A stretch of 53,430 bases of DNA from Bacillus sp. BA3 (lineage in GTDB: Bacteria; Bacillota; Bacilli; Bacillales; DSM-1321): contig PIZR01000016.1 in the NCBI GenBank assembly GCA_002835675.1, positions 1-53,430 on the forward strand, given 5' to 3'. Both the position numbers and the translations under genes were made by a program. Shown here piece by piece: positions 23,624 through 32,033 of the stretch. Under the pieces are notes generated by a model. The model was not told the origin of the DNA, ran no database searches, and saw only the letters and a program-made list of their open reading frames with translations. The stretch's first letter is position 1; the number at the start of each line of letters is the position of its first letter.

Positions 23624-23848
23624 TCAATCGTAAATGGTTTTCGTTCCATGGGTATAATCTGCTTCTTGTCTATTAAGTCCGCCTCTATTTTCAATTTCTT
23701 TGACGATTTCGCTATGGATACTCTGTCCTTCTTGGTTTAAATAAGGTACCATTTGTTGAAGGGAGTGATGAAAATAGGCAAGTTCACTATTTTCCCAATC
23801 CGATTTTTGCATCATCGATAACTCTGTCATATCACGTCCAACATACAT
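23624..23848 (-). CDS. yfhS: YfhS family small protein (74 aa)
   Basis: Start ATG 23846-23848 (MYVGRDMTELSMMQKSDWEN) is placed by TTAAGGAGTG upstream; the frame runs on to 23935 without a ribosome site. The 74 residues equal the B. subtilis YfhS length. The protein is acidic to neutral and helical, with LAYFHHSLQQMVPYLN and a C-terminal ADYTHGTKTIYD. Function is unknown; YfhS in B. subtilis is sporulation-associated by context. It is divergent from fabL with 68 bp between the starts. Confidence 0.88.
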   Translation of the reverse strand: MYVGRDMTELSMMQKSDWENSELAYFHHSLQQMVPYLNQEGQSIHSEIVKEIENRGGLNRQEADYTHGTKTIYD

Positions 23849-23916
23849 AACAGTAACACTCCTTAAAAAAATGATTTTTATTACTAGGTGTTTACTCAGA
23901 AAGGATGAATAAACGT

Positions 23917-24666
23917 ATGGAACAAAAAGTGGCACTCGTTACAGGTAGCAGTAAAGGTTTAGGCAGAAGCACGGCAATAAGGCTTGCAGAGGAAGGTTAC
24001 GACCTCGTTATTAATTATGCCCGGAGCAAGTCGAAAGCATTAGAAGTGGCGGCCGAAATTGAAGCGTTAGGGCGCAAAGCCCTTGTAGTAAAGGCAAATG
24101 TCGGTGACGTTGCGAAAGTGAAAAGCATGTTCGAGGAAATCGATGCTTATTATGGACGTTTGGATATTTTCATTAATAATGCGGCCTCTGGAGTGCAGCG
24201 CCCATTGATGGAGCTGGAGGAATCCCATTGGAACTGGACCATGGACATCAATACAAAAGCCCTCCTTTTCTGCGCACAGGAAGCGGCGAAATTAATGGAG
24301 AGGAACGGCGGGGGGAAAATCGTCAGCATCAGTTCACTAGGATCCATTCGCTATTTGAAAAATTATACAGCTGTTGGAGTTTCCAAAGCTGCGCTTGAAG
24401 CCCTGACAAGATATTTAGCGGTCGAATTGGCTGCAAAAAATATTTGTGTCAATGCCGTTTCAGGCGGTGTGATCGATACGGATGCCCTGAAGTCTTTCCC
24501 GAATCGGGATGAAATGCTTGCTGAAGCGGCAGAACAGACTCCTGCTGGACGGATGGTCGAGGTGGAAGATATGGTGAATACCATCATGTTTTTAATTTCC
24601 GATGGAGCCAGGATGATTCGTGGACAAACCGTAATAGTTGATGGAGGCATTTCATTGCTTGTTTAA
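23917..24666 (+). CDS. fabL: Enoyl-ACP reductase III (NADPH), FabL
   Basis: The ATG at 23917 (MEQKVALVTGSSKGLGRSTA) is preferred over the in-frame ATG at 23905, because GAAAGGATG is well spaced only for the later one; this gives 249 residues against 250 in B. subtilis. The glycine motif is TGSSKGLG, with INNAASGVQRPLMELEESHW in the middle. The FabL-specific Y-x6-K catalytic arrangement lies in KNYTAVGVSKAALEA. IRGQTVIVDGGISLLV ends the protein. FabL reduces the enoyl-ACP double bond in fatty-acid elongation and confers intrinsic triclosan tolerance (family knowledge). It sits directly before sspE, as in B. subtilis. Confidence 0.93.
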   Translation: MEQKVALVTGSSKGLGRSTAIRLAEEGYDLVINYARSKSKALEVAAEIEALGRKALVVKANVGDVAKVKSMFEEIDAYYGRLDIFINNAASGVQRPLMELEESHWNWTMDINTKALLFCAQEAAKLMERNGGGKIVSISSLGSIRYLKNYTAVGVSKAALEALTRYLAVELAAKNICVNAVSGGVIDTDALKSFPNRDEMLAEAAEQTPAGRMVEVEDMVNTIMFLISDGARMIRGQTVIVDGGISLLV

Positions 24667-24747
24667 TGTAACTGGAAAAATTTAAATGATTTTTGTTGGA
24701 TAGCACTCCTGGATAATGGTTATCTTATTATCGTGGAGGTGATATCA

Positions 24748-25026
24748 ATGGCTAAAAACAACATGAATAAATCACAAGCAGGTACTAACGTTCAACAAGT
24801 GAGACAACAAAACGCGCAATCTCAGCAAGGTCAAGGCCAATTCGGTACAGAATTTGCTTCTGAAACTAACGTTCAAGAAGTGAGACAACAAAACGCGCAA
24901 TCTCAACAGAAAAAAGGCCAAGGTCAAGCACAAGGCCAATACGGTACAGAGTTTGCTTCTGAAACTAACGTTCAAGAAGTGAAACAACAAAACCAAAAAT
25001 CTCAAAGCAATAAAAACCAAGGCTAA
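24748..25026 (+). CDS. sspE: Gamma-type small acid-soluble spore protein SspE
   Basis: ATG 24748 follows GTGGAGGTGATATCA. The 92-residue, Gln/Asn-rich protein is built from three imperfect repeats of TNVQ-[QE]-V-[RK]-QQNAQSQ, separated by GQ-[FY]-GTEFASE linkers. Those linkers carry the cleavage site of the GPR germination protease. Gamma SASP does not bind DNA; it is an amino-acid reserve for outgrowth. The internal repeats are also visible in DNA (24785-24850 against 24866-24985). A terminator follows. Confidence 0.95.
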   Translation: MAKNNMNKSQAGTNVQQVRQQNAQSQQGQGQFGTEFASETNVQEVRQQNAQSQQKKGQGQAQGQYGTEFASETNVQEVKQQNQKSQSNKNQG

Positions 25027-25035
25027 TTGCCGATG

Positions 25036-25070
25036 AAAAAGCATCCTTCTTATGAAGGGTGCTTTTTTTT
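25036..25070 (+). terminator. Terminator of sspE
   Basis: AAAGCATCCTTC and GAAGGGTGCTTT flank a TTAT loop, followed by a long T run ending at 25071. Confidence 0.88.
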
Positions 25071-25189
25071 TGCCTTTCATTGTATTCGACAAATGTTTCG
25101 TTGTGTTTACATTTTATGTCAAAGGAAAAAGCTGATTAAAATAGAATATACATACTTATAGAAAAAATACAGATTAGGAAGGTGCATTC

Positions 25190-25444
25190 ATGGAGGAATT
25201 TAACCGGCTTATTAACAACCAGTTGAAAACGATGGATAAGCTTTTACTTTTACAATCCGAAATCGAAAGATGCCAAGATATAGAGAAGCAACTCCTTGCC
25301 CTGGAAGAGGAGAGTGAAGCGGTCACCATTCAGGAAGAGATTCAACTCAAAAAGCAGGAATTGAAAAGTATCCATGATATGTTCGAGAAGCAAACGGAAG
25401 AAGTCATCCGTTATTTTCAGCAAGGACAGGCTGCCATACGATAA
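25190..25444 (+). CDS. ygaB: YgaB-like coiled-coil protein (84 aa)
   Basis: ATG preceded by GGAAGGTGCATTC. It is a fully helical, heptad-rich 84-residue protein: LLLLQSEIERCQDIEKQLLA, then EEIQLKKQELKSIHDMF. Position between sspE and ygaC and the length match B. subtilis YgaB. There is no enzymatic motif; a structural or spore role is possible but not shown by sequence. Confidence 0.8.
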   Translation: MEEFNRLINNQLKTMDKLLLLQSEIERCQDIEKQLLALEEESEAVTIQEEIQLKKQELKSIHDMFEKQTEEVIRYFQQGQAAIR

Positions 25445-25677
25445 ATAACCGGCTAATTTCTTAGTTAAAATGGGTGGATGGTCAGACTTTTTCGACTTAT
25501 TTACACATTTTCACTGGGAGATTAGCCACTTTTGTTTTAAATTTGTGAATAAATCGCTATAATATAGGAATATAGGGTAAATGGAAAAAAGTATATATTT
25601 TAAATACACACAACAACTGCAAACGGAATAGGGCACAGTACGCTGTCAGGGTGTCTATAGAAAGTAGGGAGAGATAA

Positions 25678-26208
25678 ATGGGGATTGTTCCTGCCGAAGG
25701 AGGAAAAATCCAAATCCACAGCTATAAACATAATGGACATATCCATCGTATCTGGGAAGAGACAACCGTTTTAAAAGGGACCCAAAATCTGGTGATAGCA
25801 GCGAATGACCGTACTATGGTAACGGAATCAGATGGAAGGACCTGGATTACGAGAGAGCCGGCGATTTGCTATTTTCATTCAAAGTATTGGTTTAATGTTA
25901 TTGGTATGTTGAGAGAGGACGGGGTTTATTATTATTGCAATATCAGTTCGCCGTTCACATACGATTCGGGAGCATTGAAATACATTGATTATGACCTGGA
26001 CATTAAAGTATTCCCAGATATGACGTTTAATTTGCTGGATGAGGATGAATATGAAAGGCATCGGAAAGAAATGAATTACCCGGATGCCATCGATTCAATA
26101 TTGAAACAGAACGTAGACTATTTGATTTATATGATACGCCAGCGAAAAGGACCATTCTCCGCAGAGTTTATTGATAGTTGGTATGAACGCTTTTTAACCT
26201 ATCGATGA
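25678..26208 (+). CDS. ntdP: Nucleoside tri-/diphosphate phosphatase NtdP (YgaC, DUF402)
   Basis: 176 residues, same as B. subtilis YgaC. The start ATG follows GGGAGAGATAA. DUF402 signatures are present: IHSYKHNGHIHRIWEETTVL, ANDRTMVTESDGRTWITREP and CYFHSKYWFNVIGML. The acidic metal-binding part is LKYIDYDLDIKVFPDMTFNL with DEDEYERH. The S. aureus relative hydrolyses nucleoside tri- and diphosphates, especially GTP/GDP (family knowledge). Upstream, TATAAT at 25558-25563 is a probable -10 box, with a poor -35. Confidence 0.9.
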   Translation: MGIVPAEGGKIQIHSYKHNGHIHRIWEETTVLKGTQNLVIAANDRTMVTESDGRTWITREPAICYFHSKYWFNVIGMLREDGVYYYCNISSPFTYDSGALKYIDYDLDIKVFPDMTFNLLDEDEYERHRKEMNYPDAIDSILKQNVDYLIYMIRQRKGPFSAEFIDSWYERFLTYR

Positions 26209-26211
26209 TAG

Positions 26212-26243
26212 AAAAGGCCTGCTGCTTAATTGGCAGGCTTTTT
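26212..26243 (+). terminator. Terminator of ntdP
   Basis: AAAAGGCCTGC (26212-26222) pairs with GCAGGCTTTTT (26233-26243), with one G-T wobble. The 215 bp from here to ygaD contain a possible small dyad (CCTTTTGAT near 26340 against ATCGAAAAGG) but no gene. Confidence 0.8.
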
Positions 26244-26458
26244 CATTGTGTAACATATATCTACACAACTGTTTCAATCTATCACGATGCAGGAACCATT
26301 AAACCTCCTTTAAATGTGTTTGAAAGTTAGTGAATGAAATCCTTTTGATACTTAATCATCGAAAAGGAAAATATAATTGAACAGTGCATATAAGATTCCA
26401 AATTGCTGGTATGGACTTTTTTCATTTGGATTTAATGATTCAGAAAAGGAGGTATTCC

Positions 26459-28207
26459 GTGGGGAGCATTAAGAGATATTTGCAATTCGTCAAACCATAT
26501 AAATGGCAGATAATCGGAACGGTACTGATTGGATTGCTAAAGTTCGCAATTCCGCTTCTGCTTCCATTGCTCAGTAAGTATATAGTGGATGACATCATCG
26601 GAAATGGTGACCTGTCCAAAGCCGTGAAATCCGAACGCCTTTTATGGGCAATGGCCATTATGATTTTCATTTTCGTTGCAGTTAGACCGCCGATTGAGTA
26701 TTACAGACAATATTTTGCGCAATGGACCGGAACGAAAATCTTATATGATATTCGTAATGATTTATTTACTCATATACAGAAACTGAGTTTTAAATATTAT
26801 TCCAATACAAGGGTGGGCGAGGTCATTTCGAGGATGATCACGGATGTGGAACAAACGAAGAACTTTGTCATCACGGGTTTGATGAACCTTTGGCTCGATA
26901 TAGCAACGATCATCATAGTGATAGTCATCATGTTTACAATGGACGTGAAGTTAACCGTTGTATCGATCATCATGCTTCCTTTTTACGCATTTTCGATTAA
27001 GCATTTCTTTGGCAAGCTGAGAACCTATACAAGGATTCGATCCCAAGCGTTAGCTGATGTACAGAGTCACCTTCATGAACGGGTTTCAGGGATGTCAGTC
27101 ATCAAAAGCTTTGCGATAGAAGACAGGGAACAGGAATTGTTTGCGAAGCAAAACAAGAATTTCCTCGATAAGGCCCTAAAGCATACAAGCTGGAATGCCA
27201 AGTCATTTGCCGTCGTGAATACGATCACGGATATTGCCCCCTTGCTCGTAATAGGATTTGCCGGTTATCAGGTCATTCATGAACAATTGTCACTGGGTAC
27301 CATGGTTGCCTTCGTCGGTTTCATTGACCGGCTTTATAATCCCCTAAGACGTTTAGTTAACTCTTCGACGACAATGACCCAGACATTGGCGTCCATGGAC
27401 AGGGTTTTTGAGTTTGTGGATGAGAAGTATGATATCGATGACGAACCAGGGGCGAAAGAGCTTAAGCATGTGGAAGGCAGAATAACCTTTCAGGATGTAT
27501 CGTTTGCTTATGACGAAAAAGAGGCACCCGTTTTGAAACATATAAACTTGGATGTCAAACCAGGGGAAACCATTGCACTTGTCGGGATGAGCGGCGGCGG
27601 AAAATCCTCGATCGTCAGTTTGATTTCCCGTTTCTATGATGTGACGGAGGGAAGGGTATTATTGGATGGGACGGATATCCGTAAGTATCAAGTCCGCAGC
27701 CTAAGAGATAAAATAGGAATGGTTCTACAGGATAATATCTTATTTAGCGAATCGGTTAAGGCCAACATCCTTATGGGACGGCCTGATGCAAGTGATGAAG
27801 AAGTATTTGAAGCGGCAAAGGCGGCGAATGCCCATGACTTCATCATGGGTCTGAAAGAAGGATATGAAACGAAAGTCGGGGAGCGGGGAGTTAAATTATC
27901 CGGAGGCCAAAAGCAACGGGTGGCCATTGCGAGGGTATTTTTGAAAAACCCGCCAATCCTTGTACTTGATGAAGCCACATCCGCATTGGATTTGGAAAGT
28001 GAACACTACATCCAGGAGGCGCTGGATATTTTAGCGAAAGACCGGACAACCATCATCGTGGCCCATCGGTTATCCACCATCACCCATGCCGATCGGATCG
28101 TTCATATCGATAATGGGGAAATTACGGAAATGGGAACACACGAAGAACTTATGAAAAAGCAAGGGCATTACTACAACCTATTTCAAGTACAACAATTGGA
28201 TTCTTAA
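26459..28207 (+). CDS. ygaD: ABC exporter YgaD (fused membrane and ATPase domains)
   Basis: GTG start 26459 (GSIKRYLQFVKPYKWQIIG) with AAAAGGAGG upstream; the open frame to 26384 is not supported by a ribosome site. This gives 582 residues, close to B. subtilis YgaD (580). Six membrane helices fill residues 1-315 (type-I exporter fold, intracellular loop FEY-RQ and RMITDVEQTKNFV). The ATPase has Walker A GMSGGGKSS, Q-loop MVLQDNILF, signature LSGGQKQR and Walker B ILVLDEATSALD. It is an MsbA/LmrA-like half-transporter that should homodimerise. The substrate is unknown. Confidence 0.93.
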   Translation: MGSIKRYLQFVKPYKWQIIGTVLIGLLKFAIPLLLPLLSKYIVDDIIGNGDLSKAVKSERLLWAMAIMIFIFVAVRPPIEYYRQYFAQWTGTKILYDIRNDLFTHIQKLSFKYYSNTRVGEVISRMITDVEQTKNFVITGLMNLWLDIATIIIVIVIMFTMDVKLTVVSIIMLPFYAFSIKHFFGKLRTYTRIRSQALADVQSHLHERVSGMSVIKSFAIEDREQELFAKQNKNFLDKALKHTSWNAKSFAVVNTITDIAPLLVIGFAGYQVIHEQLSLGTMVAFVGFIDRLYNPLRRLVNSSTTMTQTLASMDRVFEFVDEKYDIDDEPGAKELKHVEGRITFQDVSFAYDEKEAPVLKHINLDVKPGETIALVGMSGGGKSSIVSLISRFYDVTEGRVLLDGTDIRKYQVRSLRDKIGMVLQDNILFSESVKANILMGRPDASDEEVFEAAKAANAHDFIMGLKEGYETKVGERGVKLSGGQKQRVAIARVFLKNPPILVLDEATSALDLESEHYIQEALDILAKDRTTIIVAHRLSTITHADRIVHIDNGEITEMGTHEELMKKQGHYYNLFQVQQLDS

Positions 28208-28237
28208 GCAGGATAGGAAAAACAATATATACAAAAG

Positions 28238-28266
28238 AAGACCATTCCGCTAACGGGAATGGTCTT
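28238..28266. terminator. Bidirectional terminator between ygaD and DMT transporter
   Basis: AAGACCATTCC (28238-28248) pairs with GGAATGGTCTT (28256-28266). T-rich sequence follows on the plus strand and CTTTTGT on the minus strand. It separates the convergent genes. Confidence 0.82.
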
Positions 28267-28283
28267 TCTTGTGCGCATGCACG

Positions 28284-29204
28284 TTATGAAATCCTTTTTT
28301 CATGCAGCGTTTTTTTTCTGTCAGGAAGGAAATGCGGCAGATGCTTTATTCCCTCAGGCAAGGCGATGCCTACGATGATCAAGCACATCCCGAACCATTG
28401 CAGTGACGTAACCTGTTCATGCAAAAAGATGACGGAAACGACCATCGCTGAGGGCAGTTCCGCAGCACAAAGAATCGTTCCAAGGCCGACACCCACTTTG
28501 GGCAAACTGACAGCAAAGAAAAAGAAAGGAACTAAAACACCCAATGTGCCGAGCAGCAGACCGTAGTACCATAGGTTCGTTTGGACAAGATTCGTCACAA
28601 GTGTGACGGGGTTAGTTGTGAATACAGCAGTCAGCATACCACCTGTTGCAATGTAAAACAGCCGTTTCATTGAAGATTCCCCAACTGCGAATTGAGAGTT
28701 GCAATACATATATAGCGCAAAAAGCAAGGCAGACAATAGACCGAACAATACGCCTTTTAGGCTTAGGCCGGATAGAGGCTGACCAAAGATCGCGCCTGCC
28801 AATAATGTTCCGATGAAGAGAACGAAAATGGCAATGAGTTTATTTTTATCCGGGCGTCTTTTATTTATGAAACTTTCAATGAGGACGCCTATCCAGGTAA
28901 ATTGAAATAAAAAGACAACGGCAATGGAAGCGGGAAGCTCGGATACGGAAACGGCATATGCCTTTCCGACGAAAGTGGACATCATGCCCGTGATTAAAAG
29001 TAATCCGGCACTCTTCCATGAAACTTTATATTTAAACGAAAAAAGAAATAACAAGGAGACAATCAGCCAACCGACGAGGTATTGACTGCCGACCAGTTCT
29101 CCGGATGAATGGCCATCCATGAATCCAAACTTCATCATGGTGGATAATGTGCCATATGAGATCGAACCGATTAAGACCATTATGGAATACTTCAAAAGTT
29201 GCAT
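28284..29204 (-). CDS. EamA/DMT-family transporter
   Basis: Start ATG 29202-29204 (MQLLKYSIMVLIGSISYGTL) follows CAGGGGTGAAAAAT. The frame is open to 29300, but that part is the attenuator leader. The 306-residue, ten-helix protein is made of two EamA repeats: GLLLITGMMSTFVGKAYA in the first half and LGVLVPFFFFAVSLPKVG plus LCAELPSAMV in the second. Members export or import metabolites such as amino acids or purines; the cargo is not readable. It has its own promoter and a leader terminator. It is absent at this place from the B. subtilis ygaD-ygaE interval, so it is a lineage-specific insertion (inference). Confidence 0.88.
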   Translation of the reverse strand: MQLLKYSIMVLIGSISYGTLSTMMKFGFMDGHSSGELVGSQYLVGWLIVSLLFLFSFKYKVSWKSAGLLLITGMMSTFVGKAYAVSVSELPASIAVVFLFQFTWIGVLIESFINKRRPDKNKLIAIFVLFIGTLLAGAIFGQPLSGLSLKGVLFGLLSALLFALYMYCNSQFAVGESSMKRLFYIATGGMLTAVFTTNPVTLVTNLVQTNLWYYGLLLGTLGVLVPFFFFAVSLPKVGVGLGTILCAAELPSAMVVSVIFLHEQVTSLQWFGMCLIIVGIALPEGIKHLPHFLPDRKKTLHEKRIS

Positions 29205-29218
29205 ATTTTTCACCCCTG

Positions 29219-29257
29219 TAAAAATAAAAATCGCCACCTGCCAAAAAGGCAAGTGAC
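29219..29257 (-). terminator. Attenuator hairpin in leader of DMT transporter gene
   Basis: On the minus strand GTCACTTGCC (29248-29257) and GGCAGGTGGC (29233-29242) form a stem with a TTTTT loop, followed by GATTTTTATTTTTA. It ends only about 15 bp before the start codon and directly before the ribosome site. A terminator here, downstream of a promoter at 29339-29367 and before the gene, implies control by premature termination. Confidence 0.75.
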
Positions 29258-29338
29258 GAACGAAAAAAGGAAATCCTTTTAAAATTCCGTCTCTCAACAA
29301 AAGCTGAGTTTAAAAAAATGTTTGTGTTACATTACCTT

Positions 29339-29367
29339 AGCTTAAAGTCTTTGTGAATATTTGTCAA
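29339..29367 (-). promoter_or_regulatory. SigmaA promoter of DMT transporter gene
   Basis: On the minus strand TTGACA (29362-29367), 17 bp, then TAAGCT (29339-29344). The leader of about 130 nt holds three hairpins: CTCA/TGAG near 29288-29303, AAAAGGA-TT-TCCTTTT near 29266-29281, and the attenuator. I could not match it to a T-box, S-box, preQ1, purine, lysine or guanidine aptamer by eye. Confidence 0.7.
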
Positions 29368-29420
29368 CCAGAAAAATAAGTTAAGCCTGCAGGTCTATCT
29401 TTAATCTAAAGGCAGTGTGG

Positions 29421-29455
29421 AAAACCCCAGAAGAGGCGAATATGCCGAATGGGGT
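29421..29455 (-). terminator. Probable terminator of the yhbJ-yhcABC operon
   Basis: On the minus strand ACCCCA and TGGGGT enclose an inner GGC/GCC stem, followed by TTTTCC. It is 9 bp past the yhcC stop. Confidence 0.55.
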
Positions 29456-29463
29456 GACGTGCT

Positions 29464-29811
29464 TCAATCGCCATTTTGCCGGAAGTCTTCCAATGTACCA
29501 CGGTATTCCTTGTCTTTCATTTTGCGAAGATTAGGCTTTTTTTCTGCAGTTGGCTCATCATTTGGCTTTTGATTGTGAAGCTTGGAAAGTGCCAAACGAT
29601 AATCCTGATCTTTCATTTTCAATTCATCATTGTCTGCTGGGGAGATGATTTCGGTAACGGAATCATCAGCCGAAGAGAAAGCGGACTCTTCCAACGAGTT
29701 CTCTTCCTCGACACCCGGCGGCTTACCTTCAGGGGATAAGGCTTTGATATTGTATGTGATCAAGCCCGTAACCGCTAATATGGCAACGATGATAATTAGA
29801 ATTATGCCCAT
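29464..29811 (-). CDS. yhcC: YhcC-like small membrane-anchored protein
   Basis: 115 residues; ATG preceded by AGGAGGCTTGATTCA. Residues 2-22 (GIILIIIVAILAVTGLITYN) form one membrane helix. The rest is hydrophilic and contains two copies of a KMKD-[QK]-[DE]-YR motif (KMKDQDYRLALSKL and KMKDKEYRGTLEDF). The name rests on gene order after a YhcB-like and a YhcA-like gene, as in B. subtilis yhcABC, and on similar size. Function unknown. It lies 13 bp after yhcB, so it is co-transcribed. Confidence 0.72.
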   Translation of the reverse strand: MGIILIIIVAILAVTGLITYNIKALSPEGKPPGVEEENSLEESAFSSADDSVTEIISPADNDELKMKDQDYRLALSKLHNQKPNDEPTAEKKPNLRKMKDKEYRGTLEDFRQNGD

Positions 29812-29824
29812 TGAATCAAGCCTC

Positions 29825-30355
29825 CTAGAGCTCGTTTATGAATGAACGGGTGACATGGGCAACCCGTTTTCCTAATGCCTCTCCAAGCTGCAAGTCATTT
29901 TTGGTGATGTTGTCATCCACACCGGGCGGACAGCTTATTCCTACTCCATAGTAGGAGCCATATAAGGCGTTTTCCGGGACAGTGCCGGGCAAGCCAACAA
30001 TGATCATGCCTTGATGAAGCATAGGGGTGATTAAGTTCAGCATGGTAGCCTCGAGTCCGCCATGTACGGTGGCCGTCGTACAGAACACAGCACCCACTTT
30101 ATTGATCAGCGCACCTTCCGCCCATAGATACCCAAGTTTATCGATCCATGTTTTCAAACTCGAACTGATGGTGCCGAAATGACCGGGACAGCCCCAAATG
30201 ATGGCATCCATTTCCTGGAGCTTATAAACATCCGCCTCGTTCACATGGTCAATGAGAACCTCAGCGCCGGGGACCGCGGCGGCCCCTTGAGCTATTGATT
30301 CGGCAAGTGCTTTCGTATGGTTGCCTTCACTGTCGTAAATAACATAGATCTTCAT
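29825..30355 (-). CDS. yhcB: Flavodoxin-like NAD(P)H:quinone oxidoreductase, YhcB/WrbA type
   Basis: 176 residues, as in B. subtilis YhcB. The ATG follows TGGGGGAATAAAA. The FMN phosphate-binding loop is YDSEGNHTKALAESIAQGA at residues 8-26. WGCPGHFGTISSSLKTWIDK is the WrbA-type isoalloxazine-binding segment, TTATVHGGLEATML another, and YYGVGISCPPGVDD the C-terminal loop. It probably performs two-electron quinone reduction, protecting against redox cycling. Being in the exporter operon suggests joint resistance to quinone-like toxic compounds (inference). Confidence 0.87.
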   Translation of the reverse strand: MKIYVIYDSEGNHTKALAESIAQGAAAVPGAEVLIDHVNEADVYKLQEMDAIIWGCPGHFGTISSSLKTWIDKLGYLWAEGALINKVGAVFCTTATVHGGLEATMLNLITPMLHQGMIIVGLPGTVPENALYGSYYGVGISCPPGVDDNITKNDLQLGEALGKRVAHVTRSFINEL

Positions 30356-30373
30356 TTTTATTCCCCCATTTAA

Positions 30374-31993
30374 TTAAACCGATTTTTTTACTGGTGAAGG
30401 AAGCAAAGGTACATCCAAGTGTTCTTGTTTAGCTTTTTTCATTGCTTTGTCCTTCCGAACGTCACGTAAAAACAGTGAAAGAACGATACCGGCAATTGCA
30501 AAGCCTGTTGCCCAAAAGAATGCATCATTGATTCCCATCACATTTGCTTGACCCTGGATTTGTGAAGAAATCAGCGACATGGCAGTTTCCTGTGCCTGTT
30601 CACTAGTTTGATTCATCGAACTCATGATGGATTGAACGATTGTTTGGAAATTCTGAACAAAACCGGGATCACTCGTACTCATTTCCGTTCCTAAAGCAGT
30701 TCCATGGAAAGATGCACGGGTTGTATAAATGGTTGTGACGAAGCTCGTACCAATGGCTCCGGTCACTTGTTTAAGCGTATTGCTCATTGCCGTACCATGT
30801 GTATTCAAATGCTTGGGAAGCTGATTCATCCCAGCAGTCATGATCGGCATCATCAGTAAAGACATTCCAAGTGCGCGGATGGCATAGATGATGACCAAAG
30901 TCGAATAGGTAGTTTCCGTAGTCAATTTAGCGAACTCAAAGGTTGTGACTGCAGTAATCGCTAAACCAATTAGTGCTAATGGACGAGGTCCGATTTTGTC
31001 AAATAATGCTCCTGAAATGGGTGACATCACCATCATCACAAGGGCTCCGGGTAACATCAATAGGCCGGATTGAACTGGTGTGAAGCCTCTTAATGTCTGC
31101 AAATATATAGGCAATAAGAATATCCCGGTAAACATGGCAACTGTGACGATGGCGGAAATGATATTCGATAATACGAACATGTCATACTTAAATACACGGA
31201 AGTCGAGCATAGGTGTTTCCGATTTAAGCTGTTGAACCACAAAAAGCGTCAAAAGGATCAGCCCGATGATGATCGTTCCCAGAACGATGGGATCCGTCCA
31301 GCCTTTGGAACCCGCTTCACTGACACCGTATAGTAAGGAAGCAACTCCCAGCAAGGAAAGAGACGCACCCAACAAATCCAATTTGATTTTCTTTGGTTCT
31401 GCTACATTACGCATACTTAAAAAGGCGAGTGTCATGACTATCATGCCTAATGGCACCATTGCGTAGAACATGACCCGCCAGCTATATTCCTGAATGACCC
31501 AACCAGATAAAGTCGGGCCGATTGCAGGGGCAAACATAATGGCAAGTCCAAAGATTCCCATGCCTTTCCCGCGCATTTCCGGAGGGAAGATGAAAAGAAT
31601 GATCGTCATGACCAATGGCTGCAGGATCCCGCCGCCAGCCGCCTGAATCAGCCGGCCTGTAAGGATGACGGGGAAATTGGGTGCGATGCCGCAGATGAAT
31701 GTCCCGATGGTGAATAAAAACATGGCAGCAAGGAATAAAATGCGCGTGCCAAACCGTTCAATTAAAAAAGCGGACAGTGGGATCAAGGCTCCATTCACGA
31801 GCATGAATCCAGTTGATAACCATTGAATCGTAGTCGCAGCTACATTGAATTCTGCCATCATCCTGGGCATGGCGACACTAAGCAGGGTTTGATTCAAAAT
31901 GACCATGAACAAACCTAGCATTAAGATAATTAACATGGGGGCAAACTGCTTCATTCCCTTGTTTTCATTTACTGTGATGGTTTGAGAAGCCAT
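30374..31993 (-). CDS. yhcA: DHA2-family (EmrB/QacA) multidrug MFS exporter, YhcA-like
   Basis: 539 residues with 14 predicted helices; ATG with AAAGGAGGC upstream. Motifs of 14-TMS exporters are present: LNQTLLSVAMPRMMAEF in helix 1, WLSTGFMLVNGALIPLSAFLIERFGTR (given in part) across helix 2 and the A-like loop, GRLIQAAGGGILQPL, and the motif C stretch GLAIMFAPAIGPTLSGW. It should drive proton-coupled efflux, probably with the membrane fusion protein encoded 40 bp upstream. The neighbours match the B. subtilis yhbJ-yhcA-yhcB-yhcC set. Confidence 0.92.
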   Translation of the reverse strand: MASQTITVNENKGMKQFAPMLIILMLGLFMVILNQTLLSVAMPRMMAEFNVAATTIQWLSTGFMLVNGALIPLSAFLIERFGTRILFLAAMFLFTIGTFICGIAPNFPVILTGRLIQAAGGGILQPLVMTIILFIFPPEMRGKGMGIFGLAIMFAPAIGPTLSGWVIQEYSWRVMFYAMVPLGMIVMTLAFLSMRNVAEPKKIKLDLLGASLSLLGVASLLYGVSEAGSKGWTDPIVLGTIIIGLILLTLFVVQQLKSETPMLDFRVFKYDMFVLSNIISAIVTVAMFTGIFLLPIYLQTLRGFTPVQSGLLMLPGALVMMVMSPISGALFDKIGPRPLALIGLAITAVTTFEFAKLTTETTYSTLVIIYAIRALGMSLLMMPIMTAGMNQLPKHLNTHGTAMSNTLKQVTGAIGTSFVTTIYTTRASFHGTALGTEMSTSDPGFVQNFQTIVQSIMSSMNQTSEQAQETAMSLISSQIQGQANVMGINDAFFWATGFAIAGIVLSLFLRDVRKDKAMKKAKQEHLDVPLLPSPVKKSV

Positions 31994-32033
31994 TTAAAGA
32001 AAAGCCTCCTTTCTGTATAACTGTGTAGCCATT

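Noticed and set aside
24785..25000. Regular DNA repeats that could suggest a small CRISPR-like array
   Set aside because: They are the coding repeats of gamma-SASP; no spacers of constant length and no cas genes.
24772..25092. Minus-strand open frame over sspE with repeated LLSHFLNVSFRSK units
   Set aside because: It is the mirror image of the sspE internal repeats, with no ribosome site.
29205..29300. Phe/Trp-rich leader peptide for the DMT transporter
   Set aside because: Frame is open into the gene without a stop, and no ribosome site precedes its possible TTG start; only the attenuator structure is supported.
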